A DNA stretch of 64,000 bases, taken from positions 46,431,337 to 46,495,336 of the forward strand of contig CM067445.1 in assembly GCA_034508935.3 (NCBI GenBank), read 5' to 3'. The DNA comes from Berghia stephanieae (lineage: Eukaryota; Mollusca; Gastropoda; Nudibranchia; Aeolidiidae). Below are positions 23,517 to 37,339 of this stretch, piece by piece. The translations under genes and the position numbers were made by a program. How positions within the stretch are numbered: the first letter of the stretch is position 1; every line of letters starts with the position of its first letter. The notes beneath the pieces are model-generated. The model had not been told where the DNA came from, searched no databases, and worked only from the letters and a program-made list of their open reading frames with translations.

Positions 23517-23861
23517 TTTGTTTGTTTGTTTGTTTGTTGCTTTAGGTCTCTTCCAACACAATTGAGGTTATATGAGAGACCGCTGAAACAAAAAAACAAG
23601 CAATCTAACAAAAATAGTACAAATGTAAATCAAAATCATAACCTAAAGATATCATAAGCTAAATTATAAATAACCAAGAACAAACAGGCAGAAGATTTAC
23701 AGAAAAAAAAATATCCCCTGTCAAAAATACAATCACAAACCAAAGAAGCAGGATAGGCTAGTAAAGAGAAGAAGAAGAAACGACATCACTATCGGATCGT
23801 ACACCCATGCGAACATCATAGGTATATGATTCAAGGGTGATGCTCCCATCCAACCACCCGC
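23517..23861 (-). mobile_element. Young SINE-like insertion, copy 1
   Basis: About 345 bp, nearly identical to 28,057-28,392. It starts (minus strand) with GCGGGTGGTTGGATGGGAGC and ends with an AAAC-repeat tail (seen here as TTTG repeats). A 13-bp target duplication ATTTGTTTTATCT lies at 23,504-23,516 and 23,863-23,875. No coding capacity. Pol III boxes are not obvious, so 'SINE' rests on size, tail and target duplication. Confidence 0.75.
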
Positions 23862-24059
23862 TATTTGTTTTATCTAATTTGATACTTGAGTATTCGATTC
23901 TGATACTGAATTTATTGTCATAAATAAACATGCTGACTAAATATGAAAACCAATAGCCAATACACACATCCCCCCCCCCCCCCCCCCACATTTCACGGTG
24001 CAAAGACTCTTTAGCCCTTTCATACGGTTACTTTTAAAAAAACTTCTTATTTATAATTC

Positions 24060-24061
24060 GA

Positions 24062-24112
<51 letters not shown>

Positions 24113-24141
24113 CTCTCTCTCTGTGTCTCTCTCTCTCTCTT

Positions 24142-24225
<84 letters not shown>

Positions 24226-24305
24226 TATCTGTCCCTCTCTCTCTCTCTCACTTTTTAAAAACTCGTCTCTCTCCCTCTTTCTGTCTCTCTCTTTTTTTAA
24301 ATCCC

Positions 24306-24355
<50 letters not shown>

Positions 24356-24383
24356 TCTCTCGCTCTCGCTCTCTCTCTCTGTA

Positions 24384-24414
<31 letters not shown>

Positions 24415-24521
24415 TTTAAAAAAATCCCGTCTCTCTCTCTCTCTCTGTGTATATATCTCTCTATTTGTCTATCTATCTATCTCCTTTAGCTATTTATCAG
24501 TCTATCTCTACATCCCTCTAT

Positions 24522-24570
<49 letters not shown>

Positions 24571-24600
24571 ATCTATCTCTTGCTCATTCTCGCTCTCTCC
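24060..24600. repeat. (CT)n-(TA)n-(GT)n-(CT)n compound microsatellite
   Basis: CT tracts broken by TA (24,148-24,190), GT (24,190-24,225) and short TTTTTTAAA segments that recur three times, suggesting local duplication. Ser/Leu-rich frames are artefacts. Confidence 0.95.
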
Positions 24601-24864
24601 AATAACACCTATTCTTGTAACACATACAATCAAATTTGGTTGACATACATATAATGTTAATCATGACTTTGTGAGGCACCATTGAAAGCTGATGAAAAGA
24701 CAAAATACACAAAAGCATAGTTGAATTTAAACTATATTTATCCCAATGGCATTGAACACAAACATGAAATGCAAAAATGCTGTATTGTGTTACTCGTCGC
24801 CTGAAAAGGGATTACTCATAATATGTTGAAAATTGAATTTATAGTCTCCCTGTCTATGCCTTCT

Positions 24865-24992
<128 letters not shown>

Positions 24993-25089
24993 ATGTGTTT
25001 TCTTTATTCCTCAAAAAGGCTGCACATTTTCAATTTCGCAAATTGAGCGAGCGATGGTTGTATCTCTGAAAAGTTCAGATTCTTTTGTT

Positions 25090-26240
25090 GTAGTTGTTGA
25101 TGATGTTATTGTTATTGTTGTTTTTATTTTTTTAAATATTATTGTTGTTGTTCTTAACGTTGATGTTGTTGGAGGGCTGATTCCACTGTATAAAGCATAT
25201 TAATATAAACCAACAGAACCCACTTCATTAGATGGTGTGTGTATAGATTATTCGTGTGCAAACAATGATTCAGACTATTGATTATTATCATAATATCCAA
25301 AAAAAAACAAAACAAAAGTATCACATGATCTTGATGTGAATCTTAAGCCAAACGTTTTTGGCGGCAGTGAAACAAGAAGATAATCTGAAACTCGTGACCT
25401 TTATCAGCTTTAAGATGTTCATTCAAATTTAGGTCGAACACTGAAGAATCTAAATATAAATATAAATCACCAATACACAGAAAGAATCGCATCTTTTACA
25501 TTTTGGCCATAAAACTTTAGTTTTTCTGATATAATTTAATCAAAATGATAACCCCCCCCCCTCCCAATCAAGCGTGGCAATATATCTCAATTCAGAGAAT
25601 TCTTTGGAGTCTCGTGTTTAAGAATATTTTTATGAGCGGATGTCATTCTAAAATATCGATATGGGGAGTAAAAAGTTTTCTGGCCAAATTGTAAATAGGG
25701 GTTTTGTCAGTGTATTGCAGAAACGTTATGACAAAACCATCTGATGTTTTTTTTTTTTTTTTTCACAATCAACAGTTAGTAAACATTCAAATAAGGAATT
25801 AGGTGTATACTATGGAGGGGAAACGAAACAAAGGATCATATAAATATATAAAATAGACTGTATATAGAAAATATTATTCGAAGTTTGAACCTTATTAGAA
25901 CAGTGCATTTGGTAAAAAATTGTGAAACTATATAAAGGAAATATAAATAAAGCTAATAATTATAATATAACCAACCCATCGCCTAAATGGGTATTATGTA
26001 TGTCGGAGTTGCTAAAGTGTTGACAATTTTAACTAATAATAACTTTTGAATATGCTAAATTGAGAAGAAATTATGATAACAGAGTTTTGTTTTAAGTACT
26101 AAAAAATGTAATTCAATATCTAATGATTTTGACTTTAAATTCAGAATTTTGATGAACTTGGTCTCCCTGACATTTAATACCACTCTGGGATGACGGGTCA
26201 CACATGTGATTGACTCACTGCCTAAAAATAGTATATCAGT
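25090..26240. other. No gene recognised; one foldback fragment
   Basis: AT-rich sequence. A foldback-family fragment lies at about 25,640-25,735 (AAAATATCGATATGGG...GTTTTCTGGCC). No coding exon with splice sites was found. Confidence 0.4.
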
Positions 26241-26242
26241 AG

Positions 26243-26515
26243 TCCCTCAGGGCCATCAGACCAATGAATCCGGAGTTTATCCCCATTTATATAGTGTAAA
26301 CGGATAATAGCGATTGCTTGCTACCCTTTTGATAAGATGCTAGCCTATCGCAAAGTACTTTCCACCAGATCTAACAGACCCAGCTACCCATTCACTGCTA
26401 GATGGACGGGGGGGGGGGGGGGGCAGTCAGAAAAAAATCTCAACTCACCTGAGATCGATCTCGATCCCATTGCTTGTGAAGCTAATGCTATACTAAATGT
26501 GTTATCGGGACCCCT
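26243..26515 (-). repeat. tRNA-derived SINE, family 1
   Basis: Inverse of the copy at 5,301: CGGAGTTTATCCCC, GATGCTAGCCTATCGCAAAG, AGATCTAACAGACCCAGC, TTCACTGCTAGATGG, a G run, then the inverted tRNA-like head ending TCGGGACCCC. Confidence 0.65.
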
Positions 26516-27559
26516 ATTGTATCAGAGTGGTTTAGGAATTGAATTCATTGTCTTAACTAGGAAACTTGGGTTAAATTGTTGTGTTTGGTGTAAACAACAG
26601 ATTTGATTTCATACAGTGACAAAAACTGAACATTTCTCATTTCGTGTAACGTTTACATAAAAATCACTCTTTAGCATCTGGTTCACCTAGACATAATACC
26701 GATTTCGGGCGATGGGTCACATATTGAGTATAATATATCACCATCATAATGAAAAGAGGGCAGATAAATGCAACATGGAAGGTAAGTCTATATATAATAT
26801 TATGTATAACCTTTACATACCTGTACAAAACAAAAACAAAAAAATACAAGTTGGAATAGTTCGTGTATTTATACAAAAGTTTGCGTAGACATAGGTGTAA
26901 AGGGTTGAGTTAATAGTCATCATGAGTAGAAAGTCACATTTTTAATTGCGGTTTGTCCAAAATGGAAAAATAAAAATTATTAAAAAAACAAAAACAAAAC
27001 AAAAAAAACAAAGAACATGAAAACATACAATAAGGAAAAAAAACCCAAAAAACCCCAATCAAATAAAACATCCAACCCCCCCCCCCCCCCCCCCCCCCCA
27101 CCCCGACCAAAAAAAGAAAAGAAAAGAAAACAAGAAAAAAAAAAGGAGAAAACAAATTTGACTACACATCTCTAATCCTCTGGTGTGATGGGTATGCAGT
27201 CACCGATGCACATAAATAATAAATAAATTGATATCCCAAATGAAAGAGGCATTTATAATGGTATTTGACATGAAATGATTCAACACACACGGCCAATCAA
27301 ATGGATACAAATAAAACTAGAAATGATGCGGTGGATATGCAATCGATTACGTAAATAATAAATAAATTGATATCACAAATAAAGAGAGCAATTATAATGG
27401 TAATTTGACATGAAATGATTCAACACACACGGTCAATCGAATGGATACAAATAAAAATAGAACTGAAACAAGCACCATATACTAAGTACATACAAAGGGT
27501 TGGAGTTAAATTATTTGTTATCAACTATAAAATAGACACAGAACGGTATGGGAATGAAA

Positions 27560-27945
27560 AAACCCTCCAAAAATGACAAACAAAGCATTGTACCAAAAAT
27601 GTAACGAAACACCAATCTCTCTCCAAATACTTAAAGCCAAGTGGAACCAGTTTGGACATATCCTGAGACGAGATAATGAAATACCAGTATATAAAGCTAT
27701 GTCATTCTACTTCACCAATTTGGGACCCAAACACAAAGGACGCCAAGTCACCTCATTGTTGATTACACTCAACTAGGACCCCAAAAGATTGCCAAACATC
27801 AACCTCCAGTTAACATCAAATATAAACCTCAACAACATCAGAGACATGGCATCAAACAGTCAGAAATAGAGATTCCTCTGCACAGAAATCATGAAGGCCG
27901 CTAAGGCTGTAAAGTCGGTTGACTGTGCCAGCGAACAGCTTTAAG
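27560..27945 (+). mobile_element. LINE 3' fragment
   Basis: Plus-strand translation: TNKALYQKCNETPISLQIL, KAKWNQFGHILRRDNEIPVY, GPKHKGRQVTSLLITLN, stop, then NNIRDMASNSQ...LCTEIMKAAKAV KSVDCASEQL. This is the post-RT C-terminal zone of a LINE ORF (W..FGH.LRR...KGR pattern). At least two in-frame stops are present. No target duplication was recognised. Confidence 0.7.
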
Positions 27946-28004
27946 TTTAAGTCAATGATAAAATGTCACCCATTTCACCAAAAAGGAACTATGTCAGGGC
28001 GAAG

Positions 28005-28440
28005 GTCATTTTGATCTATTAATATTTGAAGAACAAGCTTTCTGGCCAAAGTTTTTTTTTTTGTTTGTTTGTTGCTTTAGGTCTCTTCCACACAATTGAG
28101 GTTATATGAGAGACCGCTGAAACAAAAAAACAAGCAATCTAACAAAAATAGTACAAATGTCAATCAAAATCATAACCTAAAGATATAATAAGCTAAATTA
28201 TAAATAATCAAGAACAAACAGGCAGAGGATTTACAGGAAAAAAAATATCCCCTATCAAAAATACAATCACAAACCAAAGAAGCAGGATAGGCTAGTAAAG
28301 AGAAGAAGAAACGACATCACTATCGGATCGTACACCCATGCGAACATCATAGGTATATGATTCAAGGGTGATGCTCCCATCCAACCACCCGCGCCAAAGT
28401 TTTTCAGAGTATGGCATGATTGTCCCCAATAAAACATAAT
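28005..28440. repeat. Foldback MITE fragment split by the SINE-like insertion
   Basis: ATATTTGAAGAACAAGCTTTC TGGCCAAAG before, and GCCAAAGTTTTTCAGAGTA after, the insertion at 28,057-28,392. The joined context matches the TTTTCTGGCCAAA arm of the foldback family. Confidence 0.55.
28057..28392 (-). mobile_element. Young SINE-like insertion, copy 2
   Basis: About 336 bp, almost the same sequence as 23,517-23,861; the main difference is one GAA unit fewer and a shorter TTTG run. A 12-bp target duplication GCCAAAGTTTTT lies at 28,045-28,056 and 28,393-28,404. The target is itself an older repeat. Confidence 0.78.
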
Positions 28441-28499
28441 GTAAACTCAACCCAAGTTCTATGTTTCTTAATTATGAATATAATTCAATTTCTTGGTTT

Positions 28500-29083
28500 G
28501 TTTTCAACGGTTTTACGGCCCGTAAGACACGTTTAGGTCATATCATTATATTTACTGTTTTATTATTATTATTGTTTAATCATTTGGTTAAATTCATTAG
28601 TTTATAACAATACCCAATGTAAATTTCCAGAAGTGGATGAATCAAGATCCTCAAACCTTATCTTGTCTTATTAGCGCCAGTAAAAAAGGAGGAAAATGAG
28701 ATGGTCAAAAGAATTTAAGAATTACAATTAAAGCACCCTAGAAAGGGTAAGACAAAGGTGAATGGTTCAAATAGGGAACAGATGAAGATTCCAAGAATAT
28801 ACCATCAATATACTTAGTTTGAAATGGCCTAAAAGTCTAATCCAGACACCAGCACAGCATCCCTCTTAGAGGATTACACTCAAATGTTTGCAAGATAAGC
28901 TCAAAAAAAAATATATATATCACCTCCCAAAACTAACACTATACATTCGATTGTTTCCCTCTCGGCCAAGGACTCTTGCATTCCAAGACAAAGATAGAAA
29001 TCAACTCAGAAACAGTAGGGGGATAGCAGACACAGCACATGACCTCATGCCCACTGTGGGAGGTCAAAAGACCCTACCCAGAG
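28500..29083 (-). repeat. Repeat family 4 copy with internal interruption
   Basis: Begins CGGTTTTACGGCCCGTAAGACACG, is interrupted at about 28,550-28,675 by AT-rich unrelated sequence, resumes at TTAGCGCCAGTAAAAAAGG and ends CCCACTGTGGGAGGTC...ACCCTACCCAGAG. A further partial copy lies at 29,306-29,550. Confidence 0.55.
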
Positions 29084-29559
29084 TTAATTTCTTTAGTATT
29101 CCAGCCATTCCAACATAATATCAATTTCAGGTGGTAAATGATAAATATCAAAACAAAACATGACATATCTATTATTTTGTATAATTTATAAATAAAACAA
29201 CAAATCAATGAATTAAGGCAAGCGAATCGTTTTCAAAGTTGAATTACCATCTGCATGTAGCTATTATAATCTGGAGATCAATCGTACACATTCCATTCGT
29301 ATTTTCGTTTATTTACAGCGTTTGTGACACTGTTAGGTCATTTCAGCACCAGAAAAAGGAAGATGGTAGAGGTAAAGTTGGTTGATCTGAAGTTAAAAGC
29401 ACCAAAAGAAAAAGTAAAACAGAGGGGGTGGTTTAAATATAGGGAACAGCAGATTCTAGAAGCAATCCACCCATGTGCCTATTTTGACATCATCCAAAAG
29501 TCCCATCTAGGCGTAAGCAAATAATTTCGCCGAAGGGGAAAATTTTTCAAATGTTTACA

Positions 29560-32400
29560 AAGTATATCACATTCAAAATATACATAAACACTTCATTGAA
29601 TGAGTTAAACGTACATACCTACAGTAGTCAATCTAAAATATCACAACTAAGAAGCAATTTTTATTGTGAAAACAAACAATCAAAAAATGGTTGTAAAACA
29701 GTTCCTTGCAGCTCAATAAATTTAGTCATCGCCATTGAACAAACAAGTTGATATCACCTTATAATATGTTATATATAATTATGTAATGAATTGAATGTGA
29801 TTCATCTTATGAGAACATTTGTGTGGTTGTATAGATACATGAGTTTGGGGTTGCATGGGTAAGATTGGATCAAAATCGATCCAAGATATTAGTTAACTGC
29901 CAAGTATGGAATGATATTAATTCATAATACATTAATCATAAAAGTAAAAGGAAAACAAAATACTCAGAAAAACAAAACAAATCACTCACGGAATGTAACG
30001 TTGGAATCAAGCTCGATTTTTTTCTTCTTTTGTTAAATGTTCGCAATGGGTGGCAAATGTAACACATCTCTTTGGTCATTATTATTTTTTTTTAATTTGA
30101 AAAAAAATTACATAAAAGACATAACAACCTTCAAATCACCCATAGTTAATGATTCTATCTATTTTCTAATTCTGCCCCAGGGTTGCCAGATTGATTTTTC
30201 AATAATCGCTAATAAATCATAGAAAAAAAAATGTCAAAAAAACGTCCATTTTTTTTTTTCTTCAGATATCACCTTTTCTGTTAAAATCCACAAAAATAAG
30301 AATTAAAATAATTTTTTAAAAAAAATAACAATGTTTCCTTTTTCTAATCCCACTGCCGTTTGTGTAATGAGTGAAATTTCTCAATTAAATAAGTAAAATA
30401 AAAGAAATGACAGGAATAAGCTCTCAAAATGCCAGACCCAATTTTTTTTCTCTCCATGATCAAAGACTAAAAAAAAAATGCCTGTTTTTGTTAATTTGGC
30501 AATAAAAATTCCAAACTGGTAACCCTGTTCCTGTTGATAAACGGGAAACCCAAAACTTAATTCATCATTTGGATTGTTCTTGTTTACCTATAAAAAAGCT
30601 TATCTCTTTATGATCATAAAATCAAACATGAATAAAAAGGTAAAATGTAAGATCAACTTTCAGATTTACATTTTGAAATATACAATCAACCAGTGTTAAC
30701 AACATAGGAATGAAGAAGTGAAAAAAAAAAAAAAGGGGGGGGGGGGGGGGAGGGGGGTGGAAAACGAGGAGGGGTATGGAATTGAAGTAAATATCATGCT
30801 TGTAGGAATATGTATCAAAGAACTAATTATTTTATTTATCATGGCCATCAAAGCACAAGAGTCGTTCGTTCCCTTACTGACCATTTCCCAGACAGATCAA
30901 ATAGATAACACACGAGATTTTCTGTTTATGATGATATTTACCGTACAGCCTTTCTTGCTATTCATTTGATTTATATCAAATTGTAGTGCATCATAATAAT
31001 GTTCCGTTAGTGGTAAGATCGGGTGGTTGGTAGGGGATCAGGCTTTGGGTGGTAGGGGAACGATGGAAAAGAATGTGGTCGGCAGGGGAAAGATACATCA
31101 TATATTTAACACCACTAGAACATGGATAATATTTCTTATCGGGGAAAAGTCAGTTGACAACCCAAACCTACCATCATGTCTTAAGATTTTGCGACATTGT
31201 TCTTTGAAAACGGTATTATTTATGGTGCTTGTTTTGGACAAATTATTTCCCTTGTCCTTGTAAGGTGTGACAAGTCTCTTTGTGGACGGTAGGGGACGGA
31301 ACGACTCTACATTGCGTAGATCTGTCAAATACCCCAGAGCAAAACAAAAACTTTGTAATATTTCAAGATTATATTCTCTGACACTGGCGGACAGAAAACT
31401 TAACAGAATGCTGGGAAAATGAGAGAGGACAACGACTAAAATTGAAAAGGAAAACATTGTAATCAGCAGCAGTAACCAGACAGTATAATAGCTTGTAATC
31501 ATGGCTCTAAGAAAGAAACGTCATTTATGCATTTTGTCCAGACTTGCCTATTACTACAAAAAAATTCGTAAATTGGATTCAGAATTTCATGAGCATTTCT
31601 AAGTCCTTAAAACTTATTGACAATGAAAGTTGATGCCAGGCTAAATAATGTTAAGGATTTTGAAGTATTATTTAATAATTAAGATGGTAAATTGTATTGT
31701 TGATCTATAAAATTAACCCTAGCGACTTTTTAAATTTTTATCTCCTAAAATTTGGGAATCAAAAATTTCCAAGTAGGCAGGTCTGATTTTGTCTGATAAA
31801 ATAATGAAAAACCCCATAAAGACAATCACTCCCCCCTCACACCAACAAGGACAAAATATTGAAGAAAAAAAACACAAGAAAAACAAACAAAACAAAAATA
31901 CAAAAGTAAACATCAAAAAGATATGCTCCATGGAAACGAAAAGAAATTACAGATAGAAACCATATAATAAAATAACCAGTAATAAGCTAGGAACTCAAGC
32001 AAGGAATCATTCAAGCTGTGATGTTTTAATTAGACACACTTAATCCAATTATTATGCACTCAATTCTAAATATTTATGCCACCTCTTTCCTTTACCCAAC
32101 TTTTATATATTCATTCACCAGATTGTATATTTTAAAAATCACCATAAATGACAAAATTATTGGTTACAAATAATTTAGAAATGCAGAACTTTGAGGTTTC
32201 TTGACTTACAGATGTCATCAGGTCAATGTTTCTCATTATTATAGTAGATAGCTTAGGCACATCAAATTTTTATATTAATTATGAGGACAACTGTATTAAA
32301 ATCACAATATGACATAAACCAACTCAATAAAATAACAAAATGAAATATATGCTGATGGTCTTAAAAAATCTAATTTTATCACTAGTTGCAGGGGACTCAT
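29560..32400. other. Intergenic region 3' of the VSP gene; nothing recognised
   Basis: AT-rich, with poly-T/A stretches and an A14-G run near 30,721-30,750. GGTAGGGGA(A/T)C-type motifs recur between 31,015 and 31,100 and once near 31,288. Frames of 60-134 residues here have no domain signatures and no codon-like pattern. Confidence 0.45.
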
Positions 32401-32415
32401 TACGAAATATATTCT

Positions 32416-33065
32416 TCACGATTCATTGGCATCGTTAAAATGGAGTTCAACAGAGAAGTTGTCCCTGAAAACGTGGTGGGTCTTTTTCTTGTGAGGGTTG
32501 TCCAACTCTTCTCTCGGAATGACAAGGCTAATGAGATGGAAAGGAAAATGACAATGATTTTGATGATGATGGTAGGTAGTGGTGGTGGCAATTGCAGTGG
32601 TGCTGATGGTTGTGGTGGCTCATGATGATGATGATGATGATAATGGTGGTGATGGTGGAGATAATGATGATTACGATAATAATGATGGTGGAAAAATTAT
32701 GATGATGATGATGGTGGTGTTGATGTTAATGATGATAAGGATGATGATAATAACAGTGGTGGTGGTGAAGCTGATCTTAATAACATTATAACTATATAAG
32801 GTCTCCAAAGCATTATTTCGAACTTGCTATGTGTTATTCAGATTACTTTAATGGGTGAAATATCTTACTTGTTGTCTTCCACAAATGACGTGTAGAACCA
32901 AAAGTAGAAAGGACACTTATCGTAGCCAATTGGCAGCTTTTTCTGGTGACAAGTAGAACGATTTTTAAAAAATTATTGGTGTGATTTTATGTCATGAATT
33001 ATGAAACTAATTGATTTCTAAATGTAATATCTCAAATCATGAGTAGCTTTCTTTGATATATATAA

Positions 33066-33147
<82 letters not shown>

Positions 33148-33958
33148 CATATATGTATAATTGATTCAAAATAAACAAAATGCTTAGTACAGAATGGGGG
33201 TTCCGATAGTTCAGTTGGAAGAGCACTCGCTTCACATGGTGCAGTCAAGATTTTTTTTCTGACCCCCCTGTCCATCCAGCAGTGAATGGGTAGCTGAGTC
33301 TGTTACATCATCCTATCCAAAGGATAGCATGCAATTGCTTTTGTCCATTTCACGCTATAGAAACCGGGATAAACTCCGACTCCATGGGCAGAATGGCTCT
33401 GAAGAACTATTGTTAGCACAGAGTATTTTTGAGGTTAAAAAGCCAACAACAAGAAACAATTAAAACAATATTACTTTGCGTAAAATCCAGATGGATGGGA
33501 GGAAATGCCTTTGCACATCCATTTGGGATAAACAATGGCAAAAAGTCACTGGTATATTTAAGCACCTTACAATTAAAAAAAAATCATTGAATACTAAGCT
33601 GATAAAAGCTGTGGACTGTTAAAAGAAAACCCCCCCCCCCCAGATAATTCAAATCTGGGTGCCATGGGTAGATGAATTTACAATAGTTAGCAATGTTCAT
33701 GCTTTCTATAATATTGTTGTTTTTTTTTCAACTTTGACACTTACGCTGTTGGTTTTAAACATAATCTTGATATCTCCGTGGATGTTGGGACAGTTGAACA
33801 GAGTGATCACGATGCTGTCATCATTGTCATACTTTATCACCTGTTAATAAGTAGTTGTTGGTAAATACATAAAGAAACTGACATCAAATAAAGCATTAAA
33901 AAAATAAATAGATAAATAAATAAATAAAATAATAAAAGAATAAAATGCAATGAAAGAT

Positions 33959-34000
<42 letters not shown>

Positions 34001-35578
34001 TCAAATTTTAGAGGCCCTATGGCAACTTTTTGGCCATGTACCACGAAGAGGCGTGGAAATACCAGTAAACAAATCCATGAACCATGGCTATGCCATGAAC
34101 GCATTTTAAAGTCTGGACAGGTTAAATAAAAAGACGACCACCAAAGACAATTCACACTATTATGCAGGGACATCAAACAGTTAAAATTGTCAGCACAAAA
34201 TATATTTATCAGAAGATCCTGTCTCTAAGATCTATGGAGAAGAACATGAACGGTGGAGAGATCTCACACAGAGGATAGAAGAGGCGGAGGACTTGTTCCA
34301 AGTGTATGGCTAGGAGGCAAAAGACACTAAAAGTCAATAAGTCATAAAAGAATAAAAAAAGGACATGTTTAAATACGGCTTTCTAAATCTTTGCCATGCT
34401 CAATGCACATCATAATTGCTTCTTTTATTCCCCCAAAAGGCTTCATGAAACTAAATTTTCATTTCATACCGTACAAGTTGCCTATTATTGACTACTATTG
34501 ACTTTGTTAAGCACTCTCTAAACTGAGTAAACATTCACAATTGAGTCAAACGGAGTATGTCATATATACAAGGACATAATGCCAGGGTCAGACCATTCCA
34601 GTCATTACCACCCAACTAGCCCCTAGCATGTTCAACATTATTTGACTTTGCTATAAGACGATATACTGTACAGGTTAAGCATCAACTCCGTGTAACTTTG
34701 ATGTATAAAAAAAAAGCCCTTTTAAGTGGGATTGTGAAATGATATTATACGATAAGATGTGATAAGAAAAGAAGAGAAAGCATTTACCTCACAATTCGAT
34801 TGTGTTCCAAGATTGCAATCAAAGATAGGCAGGTTATCTTGCCTTAACTCCATAAAGAGCTCACTCCCATCCCCATTGCCAACATCTGGGTTAAATGTAA
34901 AGGGGAGGATAAAATTGATGAGAAGAATATTGTAAAAAATAAATAAAGTGATAAAAGACTGAAAAAAATCTGAGATGCATTAGCACGACAATATAAGTAA
35001 ACCATTCCAGAGAAATTATTATATATGAAGCATATCTATTAAAACAAAAAGAGCAATATTGAGCCAATAAGAATTGATATTTTTGTATGCATAATTTTTG
35101 ATAAAATGTCACGAGTATTCACACTAAACTCTAATAAAATAGAAAAAAGGTGATATATTAACCATTAACTATTGTTAGAATTATTTAATCTTTGACAGAG
35201 CGACTGTTTTTTTTTTTTCAAATGATAATTTCCTCCATTAAAACTGAATGCCTATTCATTTTCATCCATAGAGAACCAGCTGCAATGTGACTAAGATTTG
35301 AATAAAGCCCTGAATTCATCATGGATGACCCAGTTGTACTGCCGTTATTTTTCTCTAAGTGACACCATCAAGACTGTAATAGTAAAATCAAATCTAACTT
35401 TTAAAGGATTAACTTTTGTAAGCATTTTTTAATCATAGGAAGTTTTGTTGTGGTAGCATTTGTAACACTTACTTCCAATACTGTTGATTTTGATGCTGAC
35501 CAATTTTAGAATCTTCTTGGGAGGTAGCTGCCTATTAAATGCATTCTTGAGTTTTTCATAATAACCAACGTACCGACT
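32416..35578 (-). CDS. VSP exons 10-14: C2 domain and C-terminus
   Basis: Exon peptides are [20 protein letters not shown] (35,578-35,473), [20 protein letters not shown] (34,885-34,788), [19 protein letters not shown] (33,840-33,745), [20 protein letters not shown] (32,942-32,869) and [20 protein letters not shown]...VELHF (32,527-32,416). They follow the C2 domain of VSP/PTEN in order, ending a few residues after VELHFND as in relatives. For the 32,942 exon the CAG acceptor was preferred over an AAG three bases... six bases further in; both keep the frame. Confidence 0.9.
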
Positions 35579-36009
35579 CTGGAATCAAATACATAAAAAA
35601 TAAAGAATTTATAATTTTTGTTTTAGGAAATAGAGTAATTGAAATTGCTAAGGTTGTTCAAAATATGGGTGTATTTATTGATTCAGATTAGTATTTTACC
35701 AGCCAATCAATCATATCGTAAGTTAATGTACATGGAAATGAGAACAGAACGTAGTGTTAGACATCTCATTCTTGTGAAGCCAAATTGACTTGTAAAATTT
35801 GCGAACATGCATTTGCATATTTGGCACCCCTTATTATATTGCTTTATTTCATACTGCATGCAGGTTTGAGTGGTTATTTGTTTGAGTAAAAGTTGCCACG
35901 TTACTGTTAAGCGCTTTTAGCTTGTTTCTCTGTTGAGATACAGGGTAAGGCGCTATATAAAAACTATATATTATTATTACTATTATTATTATTCTTATTA
36001 CTATTATTA

Positions 36010-36051
<42 letters not shown>

Positions 36052-37263
36052 TATTATTATTATTATTATTATTATATTATTATTATTATTATGGTTATTA
36101 TGATTATGATTATTATTATTTTTATGATTATGATGATTATTATTATCATTATTATCATTAATTTAAATATGAAAAATTATTTAGAGCATTGTTTCAGTTA
36201 GTTTTAGAACTTTGCTAGCACTTGAGACACTTTGGGAGGGGGATGGAAACACCACCTTAAGAATAAACACTTCGCTATGTGGTCGAGAAAGAACAAAAAC
36301 AATAATCGGTAGAGAGGGTGGGGGACCTATGTAAAGGGCATGGATTTGATTTTCAGTAAAATCATTCTTAACTTTTTTTTTCTATAACAATATTATAATC
36401 ATCACTAATGTTATATGTTATAAGTCCGGACTCTTCCAATTTATTAAAGGGGAAATTATCAACATTAGAAAGAAGAAATAAGATGATTACCTGACTGGGT
36501 GTTTCTACCCCTTGAAATGTGCTGCCTTTACTGAGATCCGTTCGTCTGTCCCCAAAATACTCCAAACTTTCCTACACACAAAAATGATTGAAGAGTTAGA
36601 CAAGAAATAAATTGAAAGAAAGGTACACCTGTTTGTTTTGTTTTTAAGGTTTTTAAGTTCTTGCAAAACATTTAGGTCATATCAGCTCCAGCAAAAAGAA
36701 AAAAATGGAATATTCAAAAGATTCTAGATTTACAATCAAAACACCCAAGAAAAAGTGAGGCAAAGAGGAATTGGTTCAAGTAGGGAACAAATGTAGATTC
36801 CAAGAGCATATAAATATATACCATCACTGTAATTAGTTTGAGATAACCTAAAAGTCTCATCCAGATGCTAGCAGAGGATCCCACTAAGAGGAATATACTC
36901 AAATGTTTACAGAATATCTCCAAAACAGAAAACATAACTAACAATACATAACAGACAGATGATTTACTTGGAAAAAAAAATATCATCTCTGAAAACTAAT
37001 ACTAAACATGTGTCTGTTTTCCTCTAAGTTAAGGACTCCAGCAATCCAATTCCAAGACAAAGACAGAAAGCAACTCGGAAAACAAATATAAGGGGATAGA
37101 AGGCACAGCAAGTGACCTCTTGCCCACCATAGGAGGTCAAAGGACCCAATCCAGAGATATATTTGTGATCATGAATCAGGAAAGTAAATTTTCAATTATA
37201 AATCAATTAACATTGATCTAGACCATGTAACCATCAATAGCTAACTAACTAACACACACACAC

Positions 37264-37339
<76 letters not shown>

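Noticed and set aside
31098-31502. A 134-residue minus-strand frame downstream of VSP
   Set aside because: Composition looks non-coding and no motif or exon border supports it.
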